A stretch of DNA of 9,266 nt from Holosporaceae bacterium (GCA_031269645.1 JAISYW010000019.1:1-9266), one strand, 5' to 3'; positions 1-7,047 are shown, numbered from the stretch's first letter. Notes: a model not told the origin generated them from the sequence alone. Made by a program: numbers and translations.

Positions 1-1
1 C

Positions 2-3000
2 AATCAAAAAACCGGACAGTTTGAGGTTGAGTCGGGGTCCGGTATGTTAACATTTCCCGAAAAAGGAATAGTGAAGATAACTGTTGCTCCATTAGTGTCT
101 CCGTACGTCGAGTTTTATAAGGATAACGGCGTGGAAGATAATGTAGGGAAGCATGATCTAAAGAGCGAACAGACGTTTGTTTTTAGCGGACCGACAAACT
201 TCTATAATTGGAACGATAAACAATATAGCCTAAGCGATTGCGTAACCACAGGTGGTAAAAATTTTGGGCATAATCTGTCGTTATATAAACTAAAATATAA
301 ATTGGATTACGCAAAAATTTCTTCGGCGACCATAACTAATCAGGTTTTGCGGTTTTATGGAAACTATAATTCCGCCAAATTAGGCAAAAGTTTAATATTA
401 AATAGTGAAGGCCATATTGGAACCGTAACTAACAGTACAGCAGAAAAGTATACCGATGCATGTATTAGCACGGCCGACGGACAGTATAGTTCTTATGTGG
501 GAGATGTTAATAAATGGACATGGAATACAGCTTCAAGCGGCGATCAAAAAGTGCAAGTGAAAGCCTATAATTTTTCTCCAATGTGCTACGGCGTGCAGAG
601 AGGTAAATTTATTATGAGCGTGGGCGATTGTATTTCAACTGCCGAAAACGAAGATTGCAAACAATTAAAAGTTGCAACGGGGCCATCTTCATGGACAAGT
701 GTTGGCGACATTAGCGGCGGAAAAGATGGGATATACAGAGTATATGACATAGGGGGTTCCTATTATAGTGATAAAATTCAGGTGCTTACCGGCCGATTTA
801 GACACAAATCTAAAGAGACGTATAAAAAGCAGAAAACGGAAACTGCTTACACGACTACTACAAGAACGCATTGGGCTTGGGGAGAAGGCGCGTTCGGTTG
901 CGATACTTGGTGGGAATGTACGTGCCAGGGGCACAAGCCTACCATTGGTTGCGGCGAGGGTTCTGTGTGCGGAGGCTGGAGTATACAAAATTGGGATGAT
1001 TTAGTAAATGCATGGGATAGCGGCAACAGTATATGCAGCGACTTTCACTGCGAGTGTCGGGATGGGAAATATCAGAGAACTGTAACAGGTTATTGCTACA
1101 AAGAATTTGATAAAAACGAAAACGCCATCAAGCCAGATGATTGCAGGCCTGGATATTGGGTAAAACAGCTTTGGGATTATTATGTAACTGAATGGGGAAA
1201 TCCCATATCGTGTGATTACACTAATTACCGTTACAATATCAACAACTTCTTTTTTGTAAATTCAGGCATTGTATCATACAATTCTACTGCGAGTTTAAAT
1301 AACGTTTTAGCGAATAAATATATTGATACAACTGTAAAAGATGGTTATTCTTGGCTGCGTTTTTGCGGCGACGGACTACTGTCGATGACGGTAACTCCAG
1401 ATCCTATTACTTTCAAATTTACAAATATATTAGAAATAGCCGCTGACGTAAATTTCTCAGGAGCGGACCGGAGCGCGGCGGCGGGAAATAATACAGAGTA
1501 CGCTGCAACCGGCGAGAGCACTTTTTACGTAACTCCGGAACAAATAAGTTCAACCAAAGATAAAGACGGCAATTATTCAATAAAATTCGATATGGTAAAG
1601 GTGAAATTAGTTTCGGCCGAAATTACGAATCGTCCATATGAGACAGCGACGCCGTCGGTAACTTTACCATCTGCGGACAGTGATTTTACGAACAAAAACG
1701 GACTGGCGCCGTTTACGATGAACGTAAAAGAACCGTTTAAGGTGACAGCGAAAGTTCCGTATGCTTGGATCTTCGGAACATCAAACTTCGCAAAAAAAAG
1801 CGGAAATGCAGATTTACGCTGCACAAGCAATAAGCATTATTTTGATGTAAAAGCGACGGCGCCTCCTATTTTCAACGTCGCGATAAGCGGGAACGTTAAT
1901 TTTGAAAATAAGTCTGGAAATCTAATCCTGTACGCCAACAGAAACGACTGTGATTTTACGATCAAAGGCGAGCCGACTACGCCTGTTAATTCAGTGTCAT
2001 GGTCAGGAGATTGTGCGTCTGGTTCCGTCTCGAATTTTTATTCATATGCGGAACCTATAAACGTACATAGCAGCAGATTTTACTATAATGGTCACATGTC
2101 GACAGGTACTCCTTCCCCTAAGAGGGTAACGTTAACCTTAGACAATGCTTCTTTAGATACAAATACTTTACGCCTGGGAAGTCAACAAATAGTAGTCAGT
2201 CATCATTATTGTGACAACTCGTCTGATAGAAGAATAGATGCAATGGATTATTATATGGGCGACGATATGCAAGGCTTACATACAGCTGGATGTAGCGGTC
2301 GTTCCAGAATTTTTTGTGGAAAATTGTGGGGCGGAGGTTGGACAAGATACATATTTCGACCTTATGGAGATTTCCCGAGCAGTTATAAAATACAAGTTGC
2401 CGGAAGAAATAATGACGGCGGAGGTGCCCGCCCATGTGCGCTAGACGTATATGTAGTAGACACTGCTAATGATGATATTGATATCTACAGAATAGAGTCA
2501 TGGGGTCGGGATAAAAGTAGAGATTGGTTTCATCCTGTAAAATATATATCCAGACAACGAGGTTATAGACTAAAAATTGAAATGATAGAAACAGAGACAT
2601 CAGGGTGTGAAACAGGTTCTCATGTTCTTGGCGAGTCCGTAATAACGTCGCTTGTTGATAGAACAGTCGGCGATGGCATAAGTTTAAGCACTAGTAAAAA
2701 TCGAATAGACATATATTTTTCGGGGAGCGGCCAGCTAGAGATGAGTTTCACCGGGAATAGCAATGTTAAATGCGGCGTAATAAGTAATGAGGAAAAAAAA
2801 GCGTCGTCGGGACTAACCATTTCGCAAACCATTTCCGGTTCCGTCGGAGTTCTAGAAACAAGCGGAACAAATAAAGGAAAATATAAATATACAATTCCTG
2901 TGCAAAACGTAAAAAACTGCTCTGTATCCTTTGAAACTACCGACAACGGATCGTTGTTTAATGGTCAAACGGTAACCGCCGGAAGCTCAAATACGTTTTC

Positions 3001-4186
3001 TATGAAGGCTACCGCTTCCGCCGGCACCGGGATTTACAAGGTTACTCCGTCCGTTTCGAATTGCTCCATTGAAATTATTTCTTTAAATACGAATTCCGGA
3101 ACTTTTGCCGGGCAAACTCTTTCCGCTTCTACTGATTCTTACAGCGGAACGTCTTGCACAGTTGATCCAAAGTCTTATGAAGTTGCAGCTCGCAGTACTG
3201 ACGGCAAAACTTTTACGATAAACGTTAATGCACAAAACGTTATATTGTCGAGCCCATCCATGATAAACACAAATAAACTTATGAGATATACCTACAACAA
3301 CATAATCGGCGAAAAACTGTCTAACGTGAGAGTCGTAGACTTTAGTCAATCGGAAAGCAGCAGACCAAAAATCTACGGTAAAGTCGCCTTCGGGATAAAC
3401 ACGAGCGGCACACTTTCGGGGCATTCCTACGTTTCCTGGCAGGATACGTTGCTGCACTATTGGACGGCGTCTCGTTCTTCCGGTTATAATGATTTTTATC
3501 GCACAGACACAACTTCCGAAAACAATAAAGGCGATTTTTTCTTGCATATCATGGAAAAAGACTCTAGCACAGCTCCCGCTATTACATGGTTGAACCCCGC
3601 CAGTTATTCTGGAAAAGGAAGCTATTCTTTTGCTGGATTGCATCGAGTTTTCGTTCAGCACTCTACTGATCCCATCAGCTTTAATATAGGCTACAACGAC
3701 GCATCTCTTGTTTTTGGCGGATTCACTCTGCCGGTGAATTACGCTTTGACCAACAATGGTTATCAATCATCTCAAACTGTCGCGTCGACTATGAATATTA
3801 CATCTCCGAGTGTGGCGTTGCAAAATCTCGCCAAAAACGCTTGCGCTAAATTGAAAACGGATTTTCCAAATTCGCGAGTTTACATTATAAAATATAATAC
3901 CACCGCTACCGTAAGCGAATGCGGATACGCAACGTATTCAGCCAAATCAGAAGCCGAAATGGTTGCAGTTTTAGATAAAATAGCGACAGATATAAAAGAA
4001 TTCGCTCATGCTCAGGATCGCATCATAGATGAGGAGTTTGTTGCCCCTAAGCAGCCGGTTCCAGCGCCGTCAGTTTCCGCAAACGAGCAGCAAACCTCCG
4101 AAACAACTGAAAATACTGAAACAATTGAAAATACTGAAACAACTGAAAATACTGAAACAACTGAAAATACTGAAAAAACAAAGTGA
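2..4186 (+). CDS. Giant Cys-rich putative surface/secreted protein, 5' end cut by window; TadG/VWA-like tail
   Basis: I do not recognise a family for the whole protein. The frame is open to the left edge: the 14 codons before the ATG at 44 contain no stop and read NQKTGQFEVESGSG, so the true start probably lies upstream. Counting from that ATG (1380 aa), most of the protein is Ser/Thr/Gly/Asn-rich with alternating hydrophobics, as in beta-sandwich exported proteins, and it has 31 cysteines. A patch at about 286-390 holds 11 Cys and many Trp. Residues 956-1003 and about 1004-1050 are a divergent tandem duplication (V-x-NCS ... GQT). Residues 1258-1321 (NACAKLK, VYIIKYN, SECGYATYSAKSEAEM, then a helix) resemble the end of VWA domains in TadG-like pilus proteins. 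I see no DxSxS metal site. The C-terminus is a Pro/Glu/Thr tail ending in ETTENT repeats. No long C-terminal hydrophobic anchor is visible, and an export signal would lie outside the window. The gene converges on rpsU with a 49-bp gap. The ORF is certain; its function is not. Confidence 0.9.
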   Translation, partial: NQKTGQFEVESGSGMLTFPEKGIVKITVAPLVSPYVEFYKDNGVEDNVGKHDLKSEQTFVFSGPTNFYNWNDKQYSLSDCVTTGGKNFGHNLSLYKLKYKLDYAKISSATITNQVLRFYGNYNSAKLGKSLILNSEGHIGTVTNSTAEKYTDACISTADGQYSSYVGDVNKWTWNTASSGDQKVQVKAYNFSPMCYGVQRGKFIMSVGDCISTAENEDCKQLKVATGPSSWTSVGDISGGKDGIYRVYDIGGSYYSDKIQVLTGRFRHKSKETYKKQKTETAYTTTTRTHWAWGEGAFGCDTWWECTCQGHKPTIGCGEGSVCGGWSIQNWDDLVNAWDSGNSICSDFHCECRDGKYQRTVTGYCYKEFDKNENAIKPDDCRPGYWVKQLWDYYVTEWGNPISCDYTNYRYNINNFFFVNSGIVSYNSTASLNNVLANKYIDTTVKDGYSWLRFCGDGLLSMTVTPDPITFKFTNILEIAADVNFSGADRSAAAGNNTEYAATGESTFYVTPEQISSTKDKDGNYSIKFDMVKVKLVSAEITNRPYETATPSVTLPSADSDFTNKNGLAPFTMNVKEPFKVTAKVPYAWIFGTSNFAKKSGNADLRCTSNKHYFDVKATAPPIFNVAISGNVNFENKSGNLILYANRNDCDFTIKGEPTTPVNSVSWSGDCASGSVSNFYSYAEPINVHSSRFYYNGHMSTGTPSPKRVTLTLDNASLDTNTLRLGSQQIVVSHHYCDNSSDRRIDAMDYYMGDDMQGLHTAGCSGRSRIFCGKLWGGGWTRYIFRPYGDFPSSYKIQVAGRNNDGGGARPCALDVYVVDTANDDIDIYRIESWGRDKSRDWFHPVKYISRQRGYRLKIEMIETETSGCETGSHVLGESVITSLVDRTVGDGISLSTSKNRIDIYFSGSGQLEMSFTGNSNVKCGVISNEEKKASSGLTISQTISGSVGVLETSGTNKGKYKYTIPVQNVKNCSVSFETTDNGSLFNGQTVTAGSSNTFSMKATASAGTGIYKVTPSVSNCSIEIISLNTNSGTFAGQTLSASTDSYSGTSCTVDPKSYEVAARSTDGKTFTINVNAQNVILSSPSMINTNKLMRYTYNNIIGEKLSNVRVVDFSQSESSRPKIYGKVAFGINTSGTLSGHSYVSWQDTLLHYWTASRSSGYNDFYRTDTTSENNKGDFFLHIMEKDSSTAPAITWLNPASYSGKGSYSFAGLHRVFVQHSTDPISFNIGYNDASLVFGGFTLPVNYALTNNGYQSSQTVASTMNITSPSVALQNLAKNACAKLKTDFPNSRVYIIKYNTTATVSECGYATYSAKSEAEMVAVLDKIATDIKEFAHAQDRIIDEEFVAPKQPVPAPSVSANEQQTSETTENTETIENTETTENTETTENTEKTK
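4100..4183 (+). repeat. In-frame 18-bp tandem repeat, 4 units plus a degenerate partial unit
   Basis: The unit gaaacaactgaaaatact occurs four times head to tail from 4100 to 4171. The second copy has one change (act to att, giving ETIENT). A degenerate half unit, gaaaaaacaaag, runs up to the stop codon. Each unit is two related 9-bp halves encoding ETT and ENT. Since 18 is a multiple of three, a gain or loss of units would change the acidic/Thr-rich C-terminal tail by six residues without a frameshift. Near-identity between copies suggests recent expansion by slippage. Confidence 0.93.
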
Positions 4187-4235
4187 TCTCAAATGGATAA
4201 AAACAAAACGCAACCAAGCGAACTTCTGGGATAAA

Positions 4236-4439
4236 TCAATAACCTTCGCGCTCTAGGCGTTTTCTCAGTAACTTTCTGGTGCGACGAATCGCTTCGGACA
4301 TTTCTCGCGCTCTTTTCTCAGACGGCTTTTCAAAATGTCTACGCAATTTCATTTCCCTAAAAATTCCTTCTCGTTGCATCTTTTTCTTTAAAGCTCTAAG
4401 CGCATGATCGACATTATTATCGCGTACGAAAACGAGCAC
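4236..4439 (-). CDS. rpsU: 30S ribosomal protein S21
   Basis: This is the small basic S21 protein of the 30S subunit, which in well-studied bacteria sits near the 3' end of 16S rRNA and helps initiation. The 67 residues match the family along the whole length: the N-terminal [16 protein letters not shown], the core [23 protein letters not shown] (split here as one continuous match), and a basic Arg/Lys helix at the C-terminus. The form is alphaproteobacterial. The start is GTG at 4439. It is chosen because it gives the family N-terminus and because the minus strand has a strong GGAGG Shine-Dalgarno at 4448-4444, four bases before it. The gene lies 76 bp downstream of tadA on the same strand and has its own candidate promoter in the gap. 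No clear terminator follows it. Confidence 0.97.
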   Translation of the reverse strand: MLVFVRDNNVDHALRALKKKMQREGIFREMKLRRHFEKPSEKRAREMSEAIRRTRKLLRKRLEREGY

Positions 4440-4466
4440 TATTCCTCCGTAAAATTATAGTAACCA

Positions 4467-4495
4467 TTTATACATAAACACAGCTCATTTTTAAA
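4467..4495 (-). promoter_or_regulatory. Candidate rpsU promoter
   Basis: On the minus strand a -35-like TTTAAA (4495-4490, 4 of 6 consensus) is followed by exactly 17 bp and a -10-like TATAAA (4472-4467, 5 of 6). Transcription would begin near 4460, leaving a leader of about 20 nt that includes the GGAGG before the GTG start. The region is AT-rich, so similar boxes can arise by chance. Spacing and position are the support. Confidence 0.4.
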
Positions 4496-4515
4496 GTATT
4501 TATATGAAAAAAACT

Positions 4516-4995
4516 TTAAATTCTCTTAAGCGCAAAGAAATTTTGTAAAATTTTCATGCATTGTGTCTCTAAAATGCCACCTATTACTTCCGTTTTATGT
4601 AGAGCGTGATCGAAAATGCGGGCTCCGTGTTCTGTTCCTCCGTATTTTGTGTCGTATGCACCAAAATATAGTCGACGAATTCTTGCTAGCGAGATTGCTT
4701 GGGCGCACATCGCGCATGGCTCGAGCGTAACATATATGTCGCACTTTTCTAAAATGCGGGAACGCATGATTTGGCACGCTTTTTGAATCGCTAAAATTTC
4801 AGCATGCGCCGTTGGATCAGTTTTTTTTATCATTTCATTGCCGGACATCGAGATGATTTTGCGATCCGAAACAATTATCGCTCCGACCGGAACGGATCCT
4901 CGTTTTTTGGCATTTAGGGCCTCGTCTAGGGCCAATTCCATAAAATCTTTGGGTGTAAATACAGTCTGATTTTCCACTAAAATTTCTTTATTCAT
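4516..4995 (-). CDS. tadA: tRNA-specific adenosine deaminase
   Basis: TadA is a zinc-dependent cytoplasmic deaminase that converts A34 to inosine in the anticodon of tRNA-Arg(ACG). The 159-aa protein carries the cytidine/deoxycytidylate deaminase signature. T62-A-H64-A-E66 gives the zinc ligand His64 and the proton-shuttle Glu66, and E92-P-C94-A-M-C97 gives the two zinc cysteines. The segment VPVGAIIV (35-42) and the later YFGAYDTKYGG are typical of TadA. The start used, ATG at 4995, has only a weak purine-rich upstream region. An internal ATG at codon 19 (MELALDEA) is a plausible alternative that would still keep the catalytic core. It diverges from the small ORF at 5064 and precedes rpsU. 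The guanine deaminase/CMP-dCMP family is the nearest alternative, but the PCAMC form and length favour TadA. Confidence 0.95.
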   Translation of the reverse strand: MNKEILVENQTVFTPKDFMELALDEALNAKKRGSVPVGAIIVSDRKIISMSGNEMIKKTDPTAHAEILAIQKACQIMRSRILEKCDIYVTLEPCAMCAQAISLARIRRLYFGAYDTKYGGTEHGARIFDHALHKTEVIGGILETQCMKILQNFFALKRI

Positions 4996-5063
4996 TTTTT
5001 TCGCGCATTAAACGTAATTTTAACCAAAGTATTTTAATCTAAGCGCAATGAAAGGATAAAGGT

Positions 5064-5225
5064 ATGTCGGAAATTATATATCTCAAAGACGTTTTGCTCG
5101 CCAAAACCGATAAGAATAAAGAAAAAAAGACAGCAATCGGTCGTCCGAAATTAAAACCATTCAAATATGATAGAACCATGAAATCATCTCTGGTAGAAAG
5201 AAAGAAAAAAGAAGATGGAAAATAA
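5064..5225 (+). CDS. Small Lys-rich hypothetical protein (53 aa)
   Basis: I do not recognise this protein. It reads from ATG at 5064 to TAA at 5223-5225 and begins MSEIIYLKDVLLAK. The rest is strongly basic, with 14 Lys and 3 Arg against 8 acidic residues, and contains GRPKLKP, faintly like the GRP core of an AT-hook. There is no signal peptide or membrane segment. Purine-rich AAAGGA (5051-5056) and AAAGG (5058-5062) lie just before the ATG as possible ribosome binding sites; AAAGGA has the better spacing. It sits between divergent tadA and co-directional rnd, 100 bp before rnd. Support comes from the SD, the sensible N-terminus and the otherwise empty gap. Lys-rich short ORFs can arise by chance in AT-rich DNA, so this is only a probable gene. 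Confidence 0.55.
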   Translation: MSEIIYLKDVLLAKTDKNKEKKTAIGRPKLKPFKYDRTMKSSLVERKKKEDGK

Positions 5226-5287
5226 AAACATTTAATCATTACCTCGTTCGCTTCAGTTGCAAACGTCAAATGAAATAATATAAAACT

Positions 5288-5316
5288 TTGCTTCTCTCGT
5301 CGAATAAATATAGAAT
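5288..5316 (+). promoter_or_regulatory. Candidate rnd promoter giving a nearly leaderless mRNA
   Basis: TTGCTT (5288-5293, matching the TTG of the -35 box) is separated by 17 bp from TAGAAT (5311-5316, 5 of 6 to TATAAT). A start about 7 nt further on would fall near 5323, only about three bases before the rnd ATG. This fits the absence of any Shine-Dalgarno there. An overlapping TATAGA at 5309-5314 is an alternative -10 with a short spacer. Moderate to weak support, from sequence only. Confidence 0.35.
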
Positions 5317-5325
5317 AAAAAGCAA

Positions 5326-6417
5326 ATGCTTTTGATCGATTCTAATAGTAAATCTGAAAATTTTGTAAATAAAATATACGAAGAAATTGGCGCAACGCCT
5401 GACGAAGGCCAATTTATTGCAGTTGATACAGAATTCATACGCGAGAATTTAAATAAACCTCTACTATGTTTGATACAATTGGCGACGCGCGACGCGATTT
5501 ACGTTATCGATCCAATTTCAATAGATATATCTTTTTTAAATTCCATCTTTGAGGATGAAAAAATTAAAAAAGTATTTCATTCTGCGAAGCAAGATATAGA
5601 AATTCTGTCGCTTTACGGGATACGCGTAAAAAATTTTTATGATACTCAGGTATATGAAATGCTTTTGAGCACAAAAGAGAATATTAGCTATCGATCTATA
5701 GTTTTTAAGTATCTGCAAAAAAAAATAAAAAAAAATTACTCTATGAGCGATTGGGAGAAACGTCCTTTGAAAGCGCAGCAATTGCGCTACTCGGTGAATG
5801 ACGTTTTATATTTGCGCAAGGTTTACGAAAAACAAGCTAACAAGTTATCTAGGCTAGGTAGATTGCATTGGTTGGACGATGAGTTGCAAAAATTTGTGGA
5901 AAATGAAGAGAAAAACGAGTTCTACCATGATTCCCAAGATGAAAAAAGGCTGTATGTTTTTAATCAGTTAATAGAATGGCGGAAAAAAACAGCACTGGAA
6001 AAAAATACTCTTCCCGAGGCTATAGTGAAGGATGATATTTTAAAAACCATATGTAGAAGAGGCGTTAATTTCGTTCATAATATAAAAAATTCTAGGAGGA
6101 GTACGGCAAATGAAAATCTAAGAGATTTTCTTATTTTTGCGGAAACAATTCCAGATCTACAAGAAATGAACGAAATACAAAACGATAAGAGCGCGGTTGT
6201 TGATTTATTAAAAGCGGCTCTGGAGATTTGTTCGAAGAACGAGCAAATTGCGTCATCTTTAATTGCGACAGTCAAAGATCTAGAAAATTTATCAAATGGA
6301 AGCGATGCTAAATGTTTGCACGGATGGAGATATGAGATCTTTGGCAAGAAAGCTCGCGCTATTTTAGGCGGAACGGCTGTATTGTGCGTAGAAAACTTAA
6401 CGGCCGTAATAAAATGA
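5326..6417 (+). CDS. rnd: Ribonuclease D
   Basis: RNase D is a cytoplasmic DEDD-family 3'-5' exoribonuclease that trims tRNA precursors and other small RNAs. All catalytic motifs are visible in the 363 aa: motif I D34-T-E36 (FIAVDTEF), motif II D90 (FHSAKQDIEIL), and motif III Y155-x3-D159 (YSVNDVLYL), which makes it a DEDDy enzyme. The stretch SDWEKRPL (141-148) is typical of RNase D. An HRDC RNA-binding domain follows at about 205-290 (FNQLIEWRKKTALEKN, then LPEAIVKD), with a helical C-terminal region after it. The length is near the usual 370-390 aa. The start is the ATG at 5326; no ribosome binding site precedes it. The stop overlaps the tsaB start (ATGA at 6414-6417), so the two are probably translationally coupled. 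Two A9 runs lie in codons 131-137. Confidence 0.96.
   Translation: MLLIDSNSKSENFVNKIYEEIGATPDEGQFIAVDTEFIRENLNKPLLCLIQLATRDAIYVIDPISIDISFLNSIFEDEKIKKVFHSAKQDIEILSLYGIRVKNFYDTQVYEMLLSTKENISYRSIVFKYLQKKIKKNYSMSDWEKRPLKAQQLRYSVNDVLYLRKVYEKQANKLSRLGRLHWLDDELQKFVENEEKNEFYHDSQDEKRLYVFNQLIEWRKKTALEKNTLPEAIVKDDILKTICRRGVNFVHNIKNSRRSTANENLRDFLIFAETIPDLQEMNEIQNDKSAVVDLLKAALEICSKNEQIASSLIATVKDLENLSNGSDAKCLHGWRYEIFGKKARAILGGTAVLCVENLTAVIK
5717..5735 (+). repeat. Double poly-A tract (A9-T-A9) inside rnd
   Basis: Nine A residues (5717-5725), one T, and nine more A residues (5727-5735) encode part of QKKIKKN at codons 131-137 of rnd. The tract lies between catalytic motif II (D90) and motif III (Y155/D159). 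Slippage by one base at DNA replication or transcription would remove motif III and the HRDC domain. The frame is intact here. Confidence 0.85.
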
Positions 6418-7040
6418 AAAATGTGATCGCCATTACCGCTTGTTTAAAACGTTGTTCTGTTGCAATTTTATACGAAAACAATATTTATGAAATTGATGAA
6501 GATATGGATGCACCAACAAATTTAGTTTGGCTTGCGGAAAATTTGATAAAATCAAACAATATAAACTTAAAAAAAGTAAACGGAATCATTACGGCTTCGG
6601 GACCAGGGTCTTTTACTGGAATTCGTACTGCTCAGAGTTTTGCAAAAGGATTGGCTTTGTCTTTAAAAATACCGGCCGCAAGCGTGGATTATTTTGATGT
6701 GATAAAAAAGTTATATATGCGGCGTAATAATATAAATGTCGCAGAAACTATGGTAGCAGTTATTAAAAGCGAAAAAGGTCAGGTTTACTATAAAATTTAT
6801 GATCAAAATTTAGATATTGGAGTTTCCGCATACGACGCGTTAAGCAAAATTTTAAATAACAATATCATATTGGTTGGCGATGCGGTAGAAGAAGTCAGTT
6901 ACTGTTCCGACAGCAAAATTGTAAACGTTTATAAAGTAACTGATTTCAAACAAGCGAAGTATTTGTTAGATTTTATTGATAATATAACTGTCGAATCGAA
7001 AATATTTCCGCTATATGTGAATGCCCAAAAGAAATGTTGA
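6414..7040 (+). CDS. tsaB: tRNA threonylcarbamoyladenosine biosynthesis protein TsaB
   Basis: TsaB is the non-catalytic partner of TsaD (with TsaE) in transferring threonylcarbamoyl to A37 of ANN-decoding tRNAs in the cytoplasm. The diagnostic segment is A61-SGPGSFTGIR-71 followed by a helix ending AKGLALS, the hallmark of the family. The 208-aa length is slightly short of the usual 220-230. I chose ATG 6414 rather than an upstream in-frame ATG at 6384. It gives the expected N-terminal beta strand (MKNVIAITA), overlaps the rnd stop as ATGA, and avoids ten extra basic residues. The first ASKHA loop is degenerate: where relatives have a D-T-S type motif after the first strand, this has ITACLKRCS. 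TsaB tolerates loss of nucleotide-binding residues, so it is probably functional. The C-terminal third is weakly conserved. Confidence 0.93.
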   Translation: MKNVIAITACLKRCSVAILYENNIYEIDEDMDAPTNLVWLAENLIKSNNINLKKVNGIITASGPGSFTGIRTAQSFAKGLALSLKIPAASVDYFDVIKKLYMRRNNINVAETMVAVIKSEKGQVYYKIYDQNLDIGVSAYDALSKILNNNIILVGDAVEEVSYCSDSKIVNVYKVTDFKQAKYLLDFIDNITVESKIFPLYVNAQKKC

Positions 7041-7047
7041 ATAAGAA

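Noticed and set aside
2620..2946. 108-aa minus-strand open frame
   Set aside because: Antisense shadow of the giant gene with no family resemblance.
3083..3766. 227-aa minus-strand open frame inside the giant gene
   Set aside because: It lies wholly antisense to a clearly coding frame, has no recognisable domain and has a shadow-like composition rich in Arg, Ser and Val. The plus frame explains the DNA.
4100..4183. CRISPR-like array
   Set aside because: Units are contiguous without spacers and are in coding frame.
4209..4220. CGC...GCG hairpin with T-rich stretch on the minus strand as an rpsU terminator
   Set aside because: The stem is only three base pairs and the T-run is interrupted; too weak to call.
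4193..4234. 13-aa peptide MDKNKTQPSELLG after the giant gene
   Set aside because: Too short, no ribosome binding site, no supporting context.
4029..4256. 75-codon plus-strand frame with LKILKQ repeats
   Set aside because: It is the out-of-frame reading of the 18-bp repeat and runs into rpsU. Its open length comes from the repeat period.
4454..4459. Perfect TATAAT on the minus strand just upstream of rpsU as the -10 box
   Set aside because: Transcription would begin inside the GGAGG sequence and lose the ribosome binding site; no -35 box is found at 16-18 bp. TATAAA at 4472-4467 fits better.
6384..6413. Upstream ATG adding MRRKLNGRNK to TsaB
   Set aside because: The extension is basic, lies within the rnd 3' end, and pushes the first beta strand away from the N-terminus. 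The ATGA overlap start fits the family.
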